Of a stretch of 64,000 bases of DNA, positions 23,175-35,389 are shown piece by piece. The notes beneath the pieces were generated by a model. It was not told the origin of the DNA and ran no database searches. It saw nothing but the letters and a program-made list of their open reading frames with translations. The translations under genes were made by a program, and so were the position numbers. Origin of the DNA: Cryptomeria japonica (taxonomy: Eukaryota; Streptophyta; Pinopsida; Cupressales; Cupressaceae); assembly GCF_030272615.1 (NCBI RefSeq), contig NC_081405.1, forward strand, positions 608,456,677 to 608,520,676, written 5' to 3'. Each line of letters starts with the position of its first letter. The stretch's first letter is position 1.

Positions 23175-26100
23175 ATGGCATCTAATAGTTCAAGTTCATC
23201 AAGTTCATCTGTAGCTGTTTTCTGGAGAAAAATTCCAAGGCTTAATGGAACAAATTATAGAGTATGGAAGATTCAAATGGAGACTCATCTAAGATATCTT
23301 GGTAAGGAGATTTGGGAGATCATTGAGAAAGGATATATACCTCATAATTTGGCATCTGGCAATCCTCCTCTGTTAGGTTTGGATAAGGACATTGAAAATG
23401 ATTGTAGAGCTAGAGAAGCCCTTTTGTGTGCACTTTTTGATCAGCAAATTATGGGACTAACCTACAAATTAATTCCAAAGGCTATATGGGATAAATTGGA
23501 GACTCTAAATGAAGGTGACCCTACTGTTAAAATTTCTAAACTTAATGGCTAACGGGTGAGATATGAGAACTTGAAGATGGAAGAAGGTGAAAGGATTACT
23601 TCTTTTATGGAGAGAGTTAACGAAATTGTTCTGGGAATTTAGTGTTGTGGTGGATCTTTGAGCAAAGATGAAATAGTTTCTAAAGTATTGAGAGTTTTGC
23701 CACTAGCTTATAAGATGAAGGCTACTGCAATTAATGAGTTGAGAACAATGGAAAACACCTCTGTTAATACAGATACCTTGGTTGGGAAGTTATTTGCTTT
23801 TGAGCTTGAGGAATTTGGTTCTTCTGGAGTTGCAAAATCTGAACTTGTTTTTAATGCATCTACATCATCTACTGACAAGAGTGATTGGAAAGCCTTATAT
23901 GCTAAGGAATCGGAGGAAGGAAAGAAAGAAGATGAAGAGCTTGAGAAACTTGAAGCCCTATTTTATAGAAGAGTACCTAAAGGTCGGACAAGAAGTAAGT
24001 ATGAAGGAAAATCACCTTTTAAATGTTTTGCATGTAATTAGATAGGTAATTTTACATCTAGATGTCTTGAAAGGAATTCAAGATTTGAGGAAAGAGCTAG
24101 AAGATATTTTAGGCCTAACCATGATTATCAAAACAAGAATAAGTACAAGAGGAAAAAAGACAAATCATGCTACTATGCGGATGAAGAAGATGTGATTGAT
24201 TGTGATGATGAACTGGCACAAGATTCAGCTAGTGGATCCAACAATGGAAAGGAATGGGTATTCTTGGCTATCAAGGAAGATGATCTGGTACCTAAAGAAA
24301 AGGCCCTTTCTATTAAATTTGAAGACAAGGATGAATGGGTAATAGATAGTGGATGTTCACATAATATGACTAGAGATAAAAAGAAGTTTCTCTCTTTGCA
24401 AAAATTTGATGGGTGTCTTGTTAGATTTGGAGATGACAAAGCATGCATGATCAATGGAATAGAAACTATATCATTGGATGGTAAGCATGATATTGATAAT
24501 GTTTATTATGTTGAAGGTTTAAGGCATAATATTTTGAGTGTAGGATAGCTGGTGGATAAGGGATTTTAGTTACAATTCAAGGATGGAAAATTCAAGATTA
24601 TCAACAAATCTAGATTGGAGATTGCAACTGGTACTCAGACTAAAGGCAGCGTCTTTCATTTGAACTCTGGTGAGATGACATGTTTAATTGCACAAATTGA
24701 TGAGAGTTGGCTATGGCATAAGAAGTTGTGTTATGTGAATTTTTATTGCATTGTAAAGATCAACTCTACTAAGGTAGTTAGAGATATACCTAAGATTGTG
24801 AAGCCCTATAATCCTATATGTAAGGAATGTCAAATGGGAAAGCAAGTCAAAACTTATTCTAAGAGTGTAGAAGACAAATCCAATGATGTTCTTGATCTTA
24901 TTCATACTAATTTGTGTGGTCCTGCTAGAATGAAGAGTTTTTAGTGTGATAGATATTTTATTCTAATCATTGATGACTATACTAGAATGATGTGGGTTAC
25001 TTTTCTAAGGGAGAAATCTAAATCATTCAAAAAGTTTAAAATCTTTAAAGCTAAAGTTGAGATAGAGACAGGATTGAAGATTAAATGCTTAAGGTCTTAT
25101 CAGGGTGGAGAATTCACATTTGGTAAATTTAATAATTATTGTGAAAAGAATGGGATAAGGAGATAGTTATCTGCACCTCGAACACCTCAGCAGAATGGAG
25201 TTGTGGAAAGGAACAACATAACTATCTTGGATGTGGCTAGAACTATGATGATGGAAGATAATCTACCTCATATCTACTGGAGAGAATTTGTGACCACGTG
25301 GGTATACACATTCAATAGAGTTCATATCATAGGAGACACCGGTAAGACACCTTATGAGTTATGGTTTGGTCATACACCTAAAATTAAGTATTTCACAATC
25401 TTTGGTAGTAAATGCTATATCAAAAGAGATGATTCCATTCGAAATTTTGATCCTAGATGTGATGAACGGATATTTCTTGGTTATTCTAATGAAAGCAAAG
25501 CATATAGATGTTATAACAAAAGATTGTAGAGAATTGTGGAGAGCACTAATGTCAAGGTGGATGAGCTGAACAAAAGTCAAATCAGAACTTATGAGAGAGA
25601 ACCAGTAGTGGAAATGATCATAACTGAACTAGTAGCACCTACACTAGAACAAAATGTTGAACCAGTTAATCTGGTAGTATCACAAAATTCAACAGTAACT
25701 GAAGATCAGAGCAGAGAAACTGAAGATCAGAGTAGAGAAACAGAAAATCAGAAGATGCCTAAGTATGTTAGGTTAAACCATTCAGACTATTGGATCATTG
25801 GAGACAAGAATAAAGGAGTGATGACAAGGATGGAAACTGGTGAGGCATGTTTAATTTATCAAATTGAACCATTAGTAATTGAAGCATGTAAAGATGAACG
25901 TTGGATGAAATCTATGGAAGAGGAATTAGATCAGATAGAAAATAATAATACATGGACTTTAGTTCCCCAACCTAAAAATAAGAATGTCATTGTGACTAAA
26001 TAGGTTTTTAGGAATAAATTGAATGAATATGGACAAGTTGTGAGGAAGAAGGCTAGATTGGTTTGTACAGGATATTCTGGGAAGGAAGGAATTTATTATG

Positions 26101-27397
26101 ATGAAACTTTTGCTCCGATAGATAGGATTGAAGCTATGAGATTATTTCTTGTTTATGCTACCCATAAGAACTAAAAGGTTTATTAGATGGATGTTAAGTG
26201 TGCATTACCGAATGGAGATCTTGAAAAGGAAGTTTAAACTGAGTAGCTTGATGGATTTTCACTTTTAGATGACAAAAACATGGTTTCCAGGTTAAGGAAA
26301 TCTTTATATGGATTGAAACGAGCCCCTAGAGCTTGGTATGCAAGATTGGATAAAATCTTTTGAAGCTTGGTTTCACTAAAGGTAATGCTGACAGTAATTT
26401 ATATTATAAGATCATTGATGATGACATATTGATTGTTGAAGTCTTTGTTGATGATATCATTTTTTGAGGTGAGGATAAGTTATGTATGGAATTCTCTGAT
26501 AATATGAAGAATGAATTTGAGATGTCTATGATTGGGGAGATGAAATTTTTCTTAGGTTTGCACATTACTCAAATTGATAAAGGCATTTTCCTCTATCAAA
26601 CTAAGTATGCTAGGGAGTTATTGAATAGGTTTGGTATGGAAAATTCTAAACTGGTCGGTACACCTATGGTTACAAGTGAGAAATTGACTAAGATAGATGC
26701 ATCAACATTGGTAGATCCTACAAGGTATAAGTCTATGATTGGAGGTTTGTTATATCTGACTTAGACTAGACCAGATATAATGAATGCAGTTTCTATTGTA
26801 TGAAGATATCAGAGTGATCCTAGAGAGAATCATGAGAGTTTAGTGAAAAGGATTTTTCAGGTATTTGTAAGGAACAACTGAGTATGGTTTGTGGTATCCT
26901 AAAAATGTTGATTTTACACTATGTGCATATATAGATGCAGATTGGACTGGAGATGTTGATGATCAGAAGAGCACATCTGGTGGATCTTTCTTTCTTGGAA
27001 AGAAACTTGTTTCATGGATCAGCAAGAAGCAGTCATGTACCTCTTTATCTACTGTTGAAGCTGAGTATGTTGATGTTGCTACTAACTATACACAAGTTCT
27101 ATGGATGAGAAAATGTTGAAGGATATAAGGGTGGACTGTAATGAACCGCTAGTTATTCATTGTGATAACTCTACTACTATTGACATATCAAAGAATCCGG
27201 TATTTCATTCTAAGACAAAGCACATATCTATCAAGTACAACTTTTTGAAGGAGAAGGTGGAAGAAAATAAGGTCAAACTGGTTTATGTGAATACTAAAGA
27301 GTAGATTGTAGATATATTCCCGAAACCTTTGCCTAAGGAATCATTTGAGTACTTGAGAGACAGATTGGGGGTTTCTTCCCCTCCGATAGAGACCTAA
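23175..27397 (+). pseudogene. gag-pol: Ty1/copia Gag-Pol polyprotein, inactivated
   Basis: One ATG-led frame runs from 23175 to about 26360, broken only by stops, then changes frame near 26360, 26860 and 27110 and ends at TAA 27395-27397. The domain order is copia. Gag has a Ser-rich start, then LNGTNYRVWKIQMETHL. The zinc knuckle (24024-24065) has its His as Asn. Protease is WVIDSGCSHNMT (about 24336). HHCC and CKECQMGK follow, then integrase DDYTR, with the second Asp replaced in SYQGGEF and the Glu kept in VVERNN. RT has WMKSMEEELDQIE, KARLVCTGY, SLYGLKRAPRAWY and FVDDIIF (about 26440). RNase H has YIDADWTGD, STSGGSFFLG, STVEAEY and KTKHISIKY. Of 13 premature stops before the first frameshift, 10 are TAG and 3 TAA. 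It cannot act alone. Confidence 0.9.
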
Positions 27398-27740
27398 CTG
27401 ATGCTGATCGACATTAGTCTGGTATGCATTTACAGAGATACTATTCATTCTGGATTGATGCGTTGGTACTAATAATCAGGGGGAGTAGTCAGTTGTGTGG
27501 TTTAGTGAATTTATGATTTTTTCTTTGATATTCATGTCAGATATTTGGCATTGATGTCAAAGGGTGAGAAATATATGTGAAAAATAGAGCTTAACATGAA
27601 TATCATTCATAGAGAGGAATTGTTAAATTCATTGTAATATCATCTTATGCGAGATTGTTGGCTGTCTTTGTTTGGGGGAGACTTGTTTAGCATTTCTTGG
27701 CACTTGGATGTTTTTCAGATCTAGTGTTGCCATCAATGTG

Positions 27741-27752
27741 AGAGAGGGAAAT
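27741..27752 (+). promoter_or_regulatory. Polypurine tract of copia element
   Basis: AGAGAGGGAAAT immediately before the 3' LTR start. Confidence 0.6.
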
Positions 27753-27815
27753 TGTTGGCAATTGGAGGAATTGATTATGTGTTGCATTGATATTTTGTCA
27801 TTGATGGAAACACTG
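27753..27815 (+). repeat. 3' LTR remnant of copia element
   Basis: The first 63 bases of the LTR (TGTTGGCAATTGGAGG...), colinear with 21892 onward to CACTG, where homology stops abruptly. Confidence 0.8.
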
Positions 27816-28474
27816 CAACATAGAAATACATTGAATAATAAATTGCAACAGACCTTTCATACAAACTAAGAAAATAAACGAGATGCCTACAATACTAAGA
27901 GCTAATCATGGATTAATCGCTCTTTCACAAGATATGCATTGACTTCACAAGGTACTTTCAATAACCCCATGAGTAGCATAACTGAACTACAACTGCATAA
28001 ATTTCTAATGATTTATCCCACACATATGAGAGTAGAAAATTAAGATGTGTAGGCTAACCAAATTATTCCATACACCATACTAACTTAAATAAGTTAATGG
28101 CATTTTACATTGACGTTAGTGTTTCTTTCATTTACAAAAATTTCAAGAATAACTATGCTACAATAGCTATGATAAGGAATTTGGTTTCCTTCATTAACAA
28201 AGCTAAAATAAAGACATTAAAGTCCACATTAAAGTCTATTGGTTAAATATTAGGAAATAAAGTAAGGATAAAGATTAAAGAAATATTGTGATTATAAACG
28301 ATTATAAGTACAAAAATTCTTCTAAAGGAAATCTATTCTTTCTTATTTCATCTTGAACATTAGAGAGTGATTAACCCATCTTACTATTGCTTCTTTTATT
28401 TGAGCATTATCCCCTGCACACAACATAAAATATTTTTCCAAAGCAAATGGAAGTTTTCTTCTCAACCCCCAAGC
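27816..28474. other. Non-coding DNA, nothing recognised
   Basis: AT-rich sequence between the broken copia LTR and the tandem duplication. No coding motif found. Confidence 0.4.
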
Positions 28475-29043
28475 TTGGGGAGACAACATGGTGATCAGGT
28501 AGCACACACAACAATTTACAACATTACCATAGAACATGGCCAAGAGAGTACCACATAGAAACATTCTTACACTGCAACAAACAACCCAGGAGAACACACT
28601 ACACAAAGATTCCCATTAGAACCTTAGGAGGGGGAGAGAGGAACACACTTGTGGGAAGTAGATCAACAACTGAAATATATAATTTTACATCCAATTTCCA
28701 CCATGTCACCATTATTTCACTCATATTTTCCTTCCAGCACATAACCAATAAACTGAAAGCAGTCCATCCCTAAGATTGGGGAGACAACATGGTGATTAGG
28801 TAGCGCACACAACAACTGACAGCATTATCATAGAACATGGCCAATAGAATATCACATCGAAACATTCTTACATTGCAACAAACAACCCAAGGGAACATGC
28901 TATGTACAAATGTTCCCAATAGATTCTTGGGAGGGGGGGCGAGGAACACACTTGTGGGAAGTAGATTAGCAATTGAAGCATATTATTTCACATCCAATTT
29001 CCACCATGTCACCATTATTTCACTCATACTTTCCCTCCAACAC
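28475..29043. repeat. Decayed tandem duplication, period about 301 bp
   Basis: A 266-base block beginning TTGGGGAGACAACATGGTGA (28475-28740) recurs at 28776-29043 with many substitutions. Both copies hold ATAGAACATGGCCAA, GAGGAACACACTTGTGGGAA and a closing TTCCACCATGTCACCATTAT. About 35 unrelated bases separate them. Neither copy codes for anything recognised. Confidence 0.85.
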
Positions 29044-29064
29044 ACAAGGATATCTTAAGATGAC

Positions 29065-29220
29065 ATGAGGGTACTCATACTTGTTAGCAACCAACTCCAC
29101 ACACCAAATTTACACATATTTTTAAGAAGTTTAAGGGTACTCATACTCATTAGCATCAAAATCCATACACCAAATTTTCAAATAATTCTTTGTAAGTAGT
29201 TTAAGTGTATTCATACCCAA
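29065..29220. repeat. Short decayed tandem repeat, unit about 73 bp
   Basis: GGGTACTCATACT...TTAGCA...CACACCAAATTT...AGTTTAAGGG is followed by a second similar unit and the start of a third (GTGTATTCATACCCA). It lies just after the larger duplication. Confidence 0.6.
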
Positions 29221-32200
29221 TATGAAGAAAAATCTTCCAACAATGACTCATACTCTCTCATACCCCAATACAAAGAGTAAACTCCTCACTGAGAGACTTT
29301 CCTCTAATTTATCACATACCCAATAGTACACCATTATACAAAACATAACTATATCACAACATGATATGAGTTGACAAAATAGAAATAAACACATACACAT
29401 GACTATATTAACATTGCAACAACTATACTACAGCATTAGATTATTCGATAAAGAACATCAATAAACATATTCACATATACAATGCAAGATTTATGAACAA
29501 GGGCCTACCTAGAGTTATCTCCACCCCTCAATGAATATTGAAGCAACTCTACCTTCTTTTATCTCCACTCCCCATTCTCAAAACATGGACAATCAAGACC
29601 TAGACTCAAGTTTCTTTTTTTCTATTTTAATTTTTTTAACAACTACATTAATGATATTTTTCTCCAAGAGGAATTGTGTTTTTCACACATTTTTTTGGAA
29701 CTCTATAGAATACCCTTCCCAAGTCACTATCACATTTCATTCTTTGGAATCCCTAACTAATTTTCTCACATGTGTAAGAAATTTCCCCATTACTTCACAC
29801 TTTTCTCATGTTCTGTCAAATGTGTGAGCATGGTTGTGGAAGAGGTTCACTTCATGAGATTGTTCCATGTGTCCCACCCCACTCCTTCATTCTTTACTTT
29901 CCAAATTGCCTATTTGGTTTAAACTTGTCACATTTAAAAATGATATTAGAAATGGGTTCAAAAATCATAGTTGACTAACTTTAAGGCTTCCAAATGAACC
30001 CAAACTCATATACCCATAACCTAGGACATAAGGAAACACATAATATAGTGAAAATGACTGAATACACTCCTTTAAACCTTGGATAAATTGTAGTTTCTTT
30101 ATGCATTCCAAGTAACAATAAAATACTCTTGTACTATATTTACTATTCATTTTCCAGCCTTGATTGCTCTAAGCACTGGTGATATCATTATTGATAGATC
30201 ATATCATGTTCTCCTTTTTTGCTACAAGTTCTTATGATTGATATGTAGGTCTCTACCATTGTCATTCTTATATGCTACTCTTTTTGGCTTATGGGCTTCA
30301 TGGGATGTCCACTCCCATTGCATCTTAGGACTACAACTCCTTGTCAAAGACATAAGGGCTACTATATTTGGAGTTTTTTCATTACTGTAATTGTGGTGTC
30401 CTCTTCACAAGGCAAAATCTTAGGTTTTGTTCTTCGAATTAGAAACATCAATAATCATTGTTCTCAAGTGTTCAATTCTCTATTACATTACTATGATTGT
30501 ATTTTTTGATTATGAAAACCCCATACTATAAAGGCTTTATTTTTGTTCTCTATGTATCTGATAATACTCTACCTTTGAGGACTTTAGGGCATGAGGACAA
30601 AATGATCTTGAAATCTCTGTATCTGGTCATTGGAAGGCTGTCTTCTTATGTTTTCTTATGATTTTTCTGATTTTGTGCTTTGACTGTAACTTTCCTTGTC
30701 TCTGATATGGTGTCAATCCATCAAAACTACACCAGGCACATAAATTATTATTTTGAGATTCAAAATTATATGGGATCCCAATGACCATATCCTAACATGG
30801 ATTGTTATCTTCAATCTTTCCTATTTTGACAATGAATGCTACTCACTATTCCTGAAGATCGCATTTTTGAGTTTGAAGGCCTTGCATTCTCATTTTTTTA
30901 TCTTATTGACCTTTTGGATAGATGCATTTTTGTCCAATAAATCTTATTATTTTATGCTTTTGACCCATTGATATGATCCTCTACCTTTTTGGTGAAACAT
31001 AAATTTTCTTTTGTGTCATTATAATCTCATCTTTTCATTTGATACACTATTTTGTACCTTTTTTACTATTGTGCTTTCATCTTAATTGTCCTTGAACATA
31101 CTATGATAGTCTCTATTATAGCCTATTGAGTTTGTGTTGGATTGATCTAAAAAGGCTTGATATGCTGCAATATTATGTCTTTGGACTATTCCTTTGCCTA
31201 ATGCCTTAACAGTCCCTTCCATAGGTCTGTCATAACTTGTTTCAGCTCTATCATGATGTTAGCACTACTATCTTTGAATGGCATAATATGATGTTTAGAA
31301 CACCTTACTGTTATTGTTTCTTCTAAGGATTATTATTTGGTTCATGAGATGATTGTCTTGCAGGGTATGTTGTTGCTCAAAGGTTGTGTGACAAGGCCTT
31401 TCTTTTGATTTCTTTCCCCCATTATTCCATGGGCCTTTATAGTCATTGTAACCTTTCATTGTGTATTGCCTTAGCTAGGTGTTCCTTAATATTTGTGCCC
31501 CTCAATGGTTGAATGCATCTCATTGTTGTTGTTGTCTCTACACCAAGCTTTGAGAGTCCCAAAAGCTTTATATTATATGCTTTAAACATTCATGACTAGC
31601 ATGTCTTCATTTTGTGGTCCCTAGGAACTTTCAAAATGAAAAATCTACTGTAGCATTAAGGTTAGCATGCATCATTGTGTATATTTCATTATGCTTTGAT
31701 CATCAAGGTCATGGAGATAATCTTATTCTTTTGTTTTAATGAATGCATATTTGACATAAAGGACTACCATCTTGGCTTATTGTTAACCTATGTGTAAGTC
31801 TTTTATGACAAAGAATTGTCCTTCTTTATCAAACTCTTCTCCTTCATGATTCTTTAATGGTTGGTCTTCTTTCTTTGGAAAGGTTGCACTGTTGTTTTTT
31901 GTAGAGAGAAGTGTCGCTGGTGATTCCTTATTGATTCACTATTTTGACAAGGACTATTTTCAAACATATGGCTAATTTATTTCTTAATGTCATGAGACCT
32001 TTCATAATCTGTCTAAGCATTTTTATCTACACATATTTCTTCCCTTTGGATTGTGATCTTTGCATAGCTATCACCATGCTTAATTACAAGGAAAATATAG
32101 TCATTTGATGCTGACTATGCCAAGGATGATGGAATAGACTACCAATTACCCTTTCTAAGAAGACCCTTATCATTGTCTTAAGTCTGAAATAAGACTGTCA

Positions 32201-33689
32201 TTTCATATTGAGTTCACTGTCATAATCATGGTATGCTTGCAATAATGACAAGATACTGTATGCAACATTTTGTATTATCACAAACTTTCCATGCGTCAAA
32301 GTTTAATATTGCCTAAGGTTGTTGGGACTTCTTTAAAGTGTGTTTTGTTATTGATCTTCTTTATTTCTCTATTTGGAAACCTTGGGGGCCTCCTTGAACT
32401 ATATTTTTGGTTGTATTCCTAAGGTTGTTGGGACTCAATTTTTTATCTAAGACAACTCATTAACTATGATCAAGCTTTTAGTTGTCTTTTGTGAAGATCT
32501 TGTTCTCTGCTAAGGGTTCTGTTCTTTCACCAGTTACTACTCATGCTTTGACTGCCACTGCCCTATGATCTTCTTATTTTCTGATCTAGATGCTCTTCAT
32601 CAATGGTAGCTATCTCTGTAATGGGCTTTCTCTTTTTCTTGTCATCTTACAATCTTGAAAACAACTCTATCCTTTGTTGTAGCATCCTTGATTGCTTCGT
32701 ATCTACTGTCCCATGACTCTGGCTTTGAAAGAAAATCTTGTCATATACAACAATAGAGAAAGCCCCTTTTCTCCTTAAGATTTACATGGTTTTGGCTCAA
32801 GAGAAGAATGAGAAATATAACTTTACACATGCATAGAAACAACCTTACTTTTGGTAAAAGGTAATATAATAAGGGGAAAAAAGCCTACCTTGATAAAGGG
32901 ATATCTATGTGTTCTTTGCATGACTCAGTGACCAAGCTCTTTTGATCCACAAGAGTCCCTCCATTGCTAATATAGTGCACTCCATGTCAAAACCATGAAT
33001 AACTTCCTCCTTCACATGTAGACTATAGATGAATGAATACTCTCAATATGAACAGGTTCTTAAGCCTTTGTTTCAACAGTAGGAAGAGATCTAGCCCCTT
33101 TTATTGAATATGCACATGAGAAACTTGTAGAAAAAGCTTTTAGTCTTCATAACAAATAAATTCTTATTTTACAGAACCCTACTTTGTTCATGCTACGTGG
33201 AAATTTGATTACTGACTTGTCCTCCATGTGATAAAGAAACTTTTAAACCTCTAGGATTTCATGCAACGTGAATTTTTTTTCGCAAGTTTAAAATTCAATT
33301 CCCTTCAATAATGGGAGAAGTATGCATCTGAACTCTTGGAAGGAAAATGTGGGCTATTCACCTTTTGTTCATTTAACAATACAAAATAAAGATTTTTTTA
33401 AAAATAACCTTTACCTTTTTAAAAAAAATATTCAAATCCCTCTAAAACCTTAGACCCACTAATGTCCCCCATGAAAACAATTTTGACTTGAAAGTGAAAA
33501 ATCGGTAGCAAGAATTGATGTCCTTGGATCTGAATGATTCATATCCATGCCTAGTCATAATCCTATGTGACTATCAAAACAACTATTTCATAACTACTAT
33601 TGAACTTAGTAATGGTTGTTTTGTTATGTAATTAAGGGTAATCATTACCAATTATTATGTATCTCAATATAATGTGTTTTTTTTTTTTT
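29221..33689. other. Long T-rich region without recognised genes
   Basis: About 4.5 kb, T-rich on the plus strand, no family motif in any frame. CCTAAGGTTGTTGGGACT occurs twice (about 32312 and 32418). If the CACTA call at 33.7 kb is right, part of this could be its introns or decayed upstream exons; nothing here proves that. Confidence 0.4.
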
Positions 33690-33882
33690 TTGGTAGAAAT
33701 GTATTATTAAACTCCAAGAAGGTGATAAAGTTTGGATGTTGGATTCATTTGATGATGTTGTTGTGGGTATTGGGCAAATTATCTCACTATCTATTGTACA
33801 TGGAGTCAAATTAAAAGGAACAGGAGATGCAAATGTAAAAATTTTAAAAGTTACAAGTAACATACCTCCTTGCTTATGAAGA
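33690..33882 (+). pseudogene. CACTA transposase domain fragment (TNP1/En-Spm type)
   Basis: A T-rich tract ending GGTAG (about 33693) looks like a splice acceptor. The frame after it reads LQEGDKVWMLDSFDDVVVGI, then GQIISLSIVHGVKLKGTGDA, then NVKILKVTSNIPPCL and a stop at 33880-33882. The pattern (charged start, V-x-L-x-S, then V-A/V-x-G-x-I, then V-H/G-G-x-x-L, then a V-x-V strand) is that of the small C-terminal domain of TNP1/En-Spm family proteins in plant CACTA elements. Only this last exon is recognisable. The assignment rests on pattern similarity plus the terminal structures found 0.5-1 kb downstream. Confidence 0.5.
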
Positions 33883-34329
33883 CAAAATAGATAGAGTTGT
33901 TCGTCTAAAAGAGAAATAGGGTACCTTTACATGGTGGCCACTAAAATATTTGCAAAAAATAGCATACTTGATCATGTTTATCATGTACTAGTTTTTAGAT
34001 ATCTTGACATACTACTTTATAGAGTATTTTGACTGTATTGTTCAAGACACTTAATTATCATTTTGTATTTGAAAGAGTTGGAAACTTTTAGACAACTTTT
34101 ACATTTTTTATTATATTTTCATATATACTCTTAGACAAATTTGGCATCTTATAACTTGATATTGATAAATATATCTATATATATTTGCATTATATTTTTT
34201 TTCTTTTAATTCTAGCATGTTATATCTTGTTTGTATATATAACATTTTTATTTGTTTTTATGTTTTAGTTCATGTTTAATATTGTGTTATTTTCTCTTTA
34301 TTAAATTTATGGTATTTAATAAATTATTC

Positions 34330-34866
34330 ATATCATGACCATATTTAGTACCATTTAATGAAAACCAGTAAATAAAAATGACTAAATATACTACCAATGG
34401 ATGAAAATCATTCAATAAAAATGGCTAAATATACTACCAATTGATGATAGTTAATGATTACAATGACTAAATAAATGGCCACTTAACAATAATCAATGAC
34501 TAAATTAATGACTAAATATATGACTAAATAAATGACCAGTTAACAACAATCAATGATTAAATATATGACTAAATTAATGATTAAATATATCACTACCATG
34601 ACTAAATAAATGACTGATTAACAACAATCAATGACTAAATTAATGGCTAAATCAATGACTAAATTAACAACTAAATCAATAACTAAATCAAAGACTAAAT
34701 AAATGACCAAATCAATGACTAAATCAATGACCAAATTGATCAATCAAAATAGCCAATAAATGAAAAATAGTTTAGTCATAAATTTGGCCGCATTATAAAT
34801 GACTAGTAGTAAACTACTAATGGTCACTTGACCAAGATTAGTCATTTATATGCAATTTTTAGTAGT
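34330..34866. repeat. Minisatellite, likely CACTA subterminal repeats and terminus
   Basis: From about 34360 to 34760 the motif ATGACTAAAT (variants AATGACTAAATCA, AATGACCAATTAAC) recurs more than 20 times. The inverse form (TTAGTCATAAA, GATTAGTCATTTAT) occurs at 34771-34852, together with a palindrome around TAGTAGTAAACTACTA (34804-34819). The block ends TTTTTAGTAGT (34856-34866), one base short of the reverse of a CACTACTAAAAA terminus. Dense short repeats in both orientations next to the ends are typical of CACTA elements and bind their TNP1-like protein. No matching opposite terminus was found. Confidence 0.5.
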
Positions 34867-35389
34867 TTTTTTATTCATTTATTGTTGCTTTTGTACTATT
34901 GTTTGGTCAAGCTCTCAGTAATGTCTACATTTAGTGGAGTCACCATACAAAAGTAGTCATTTAAGAAATTTCAAAATTTAAAGGTTGCACTGATAAATAC
35001 CTAAACCGTCGGATTAGGTTTTTTCTTGGGAAATCACTTTGACACTTGATATTGCTTGACAATCTTCTTGCAAAGTCCTCCAGACCTCTTCTCTTCGAAT
35101 GCAAAGTGACAAATGAAAGAGTTAAGTCACTTTTTATGACCCGCATATGTAACTTTTAGGAGTAATAAATATACTTTACCTTAATTCTTCTAGTTACCCT
35201 GCATACATTGATAATCTTGCAATAATTCTTCTATGTATCTTCAAATTCGTTGATATTCTTCTAGATCTCTTTCCAAAAGATTTGCACTATCAAAATACAG
35301 CTACAGACAATCTGCCAATCTTCCACCATCATTGTTGGCTAGGAAGAAAAGGATTTGCATGGAAAATCCCCTTAAACCAAAGTCCTCAA
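34867..35389. other. Non-coding DNA, nothing recognised
   Basis: Sequence between the probable CACTA end and the gag fragment. It may hold decayed continuation of the minus-strand element. Confidence 0.35.

Larger units (their letters stand above)
21892..27815 (+). mobile_element. Ty1/copia retrotransposon, 3' LTR truncated
   Basis: It starts TGTTG with a 1227-bp 5' LTR, then an iMet primer site, gag-pol, an A/G-rich tract and the first 63 bp of the 3' LTR. The LTRs share TGTTG followed by AATTGGAGGAATT and GTGTTGCATTGAT. Homology ends at CACTG (27815), so about 95% of the 3' LTR has been lost and the 3' target duplication with it. The element lies at the broken end of the LINE fragment in the opposite orientation. 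Gag-pol is inactivated by many stops and three frameshifts. Confidence 0.9.

Noticed and set aside
34360-34760. ATGACTAAAT array as a simple centromeric or telomeric satellite
   Set aside because: The unit is irregular, appears in both orientations and ends at a CACTA-like terminus, so a transposon subterminal region fits better.
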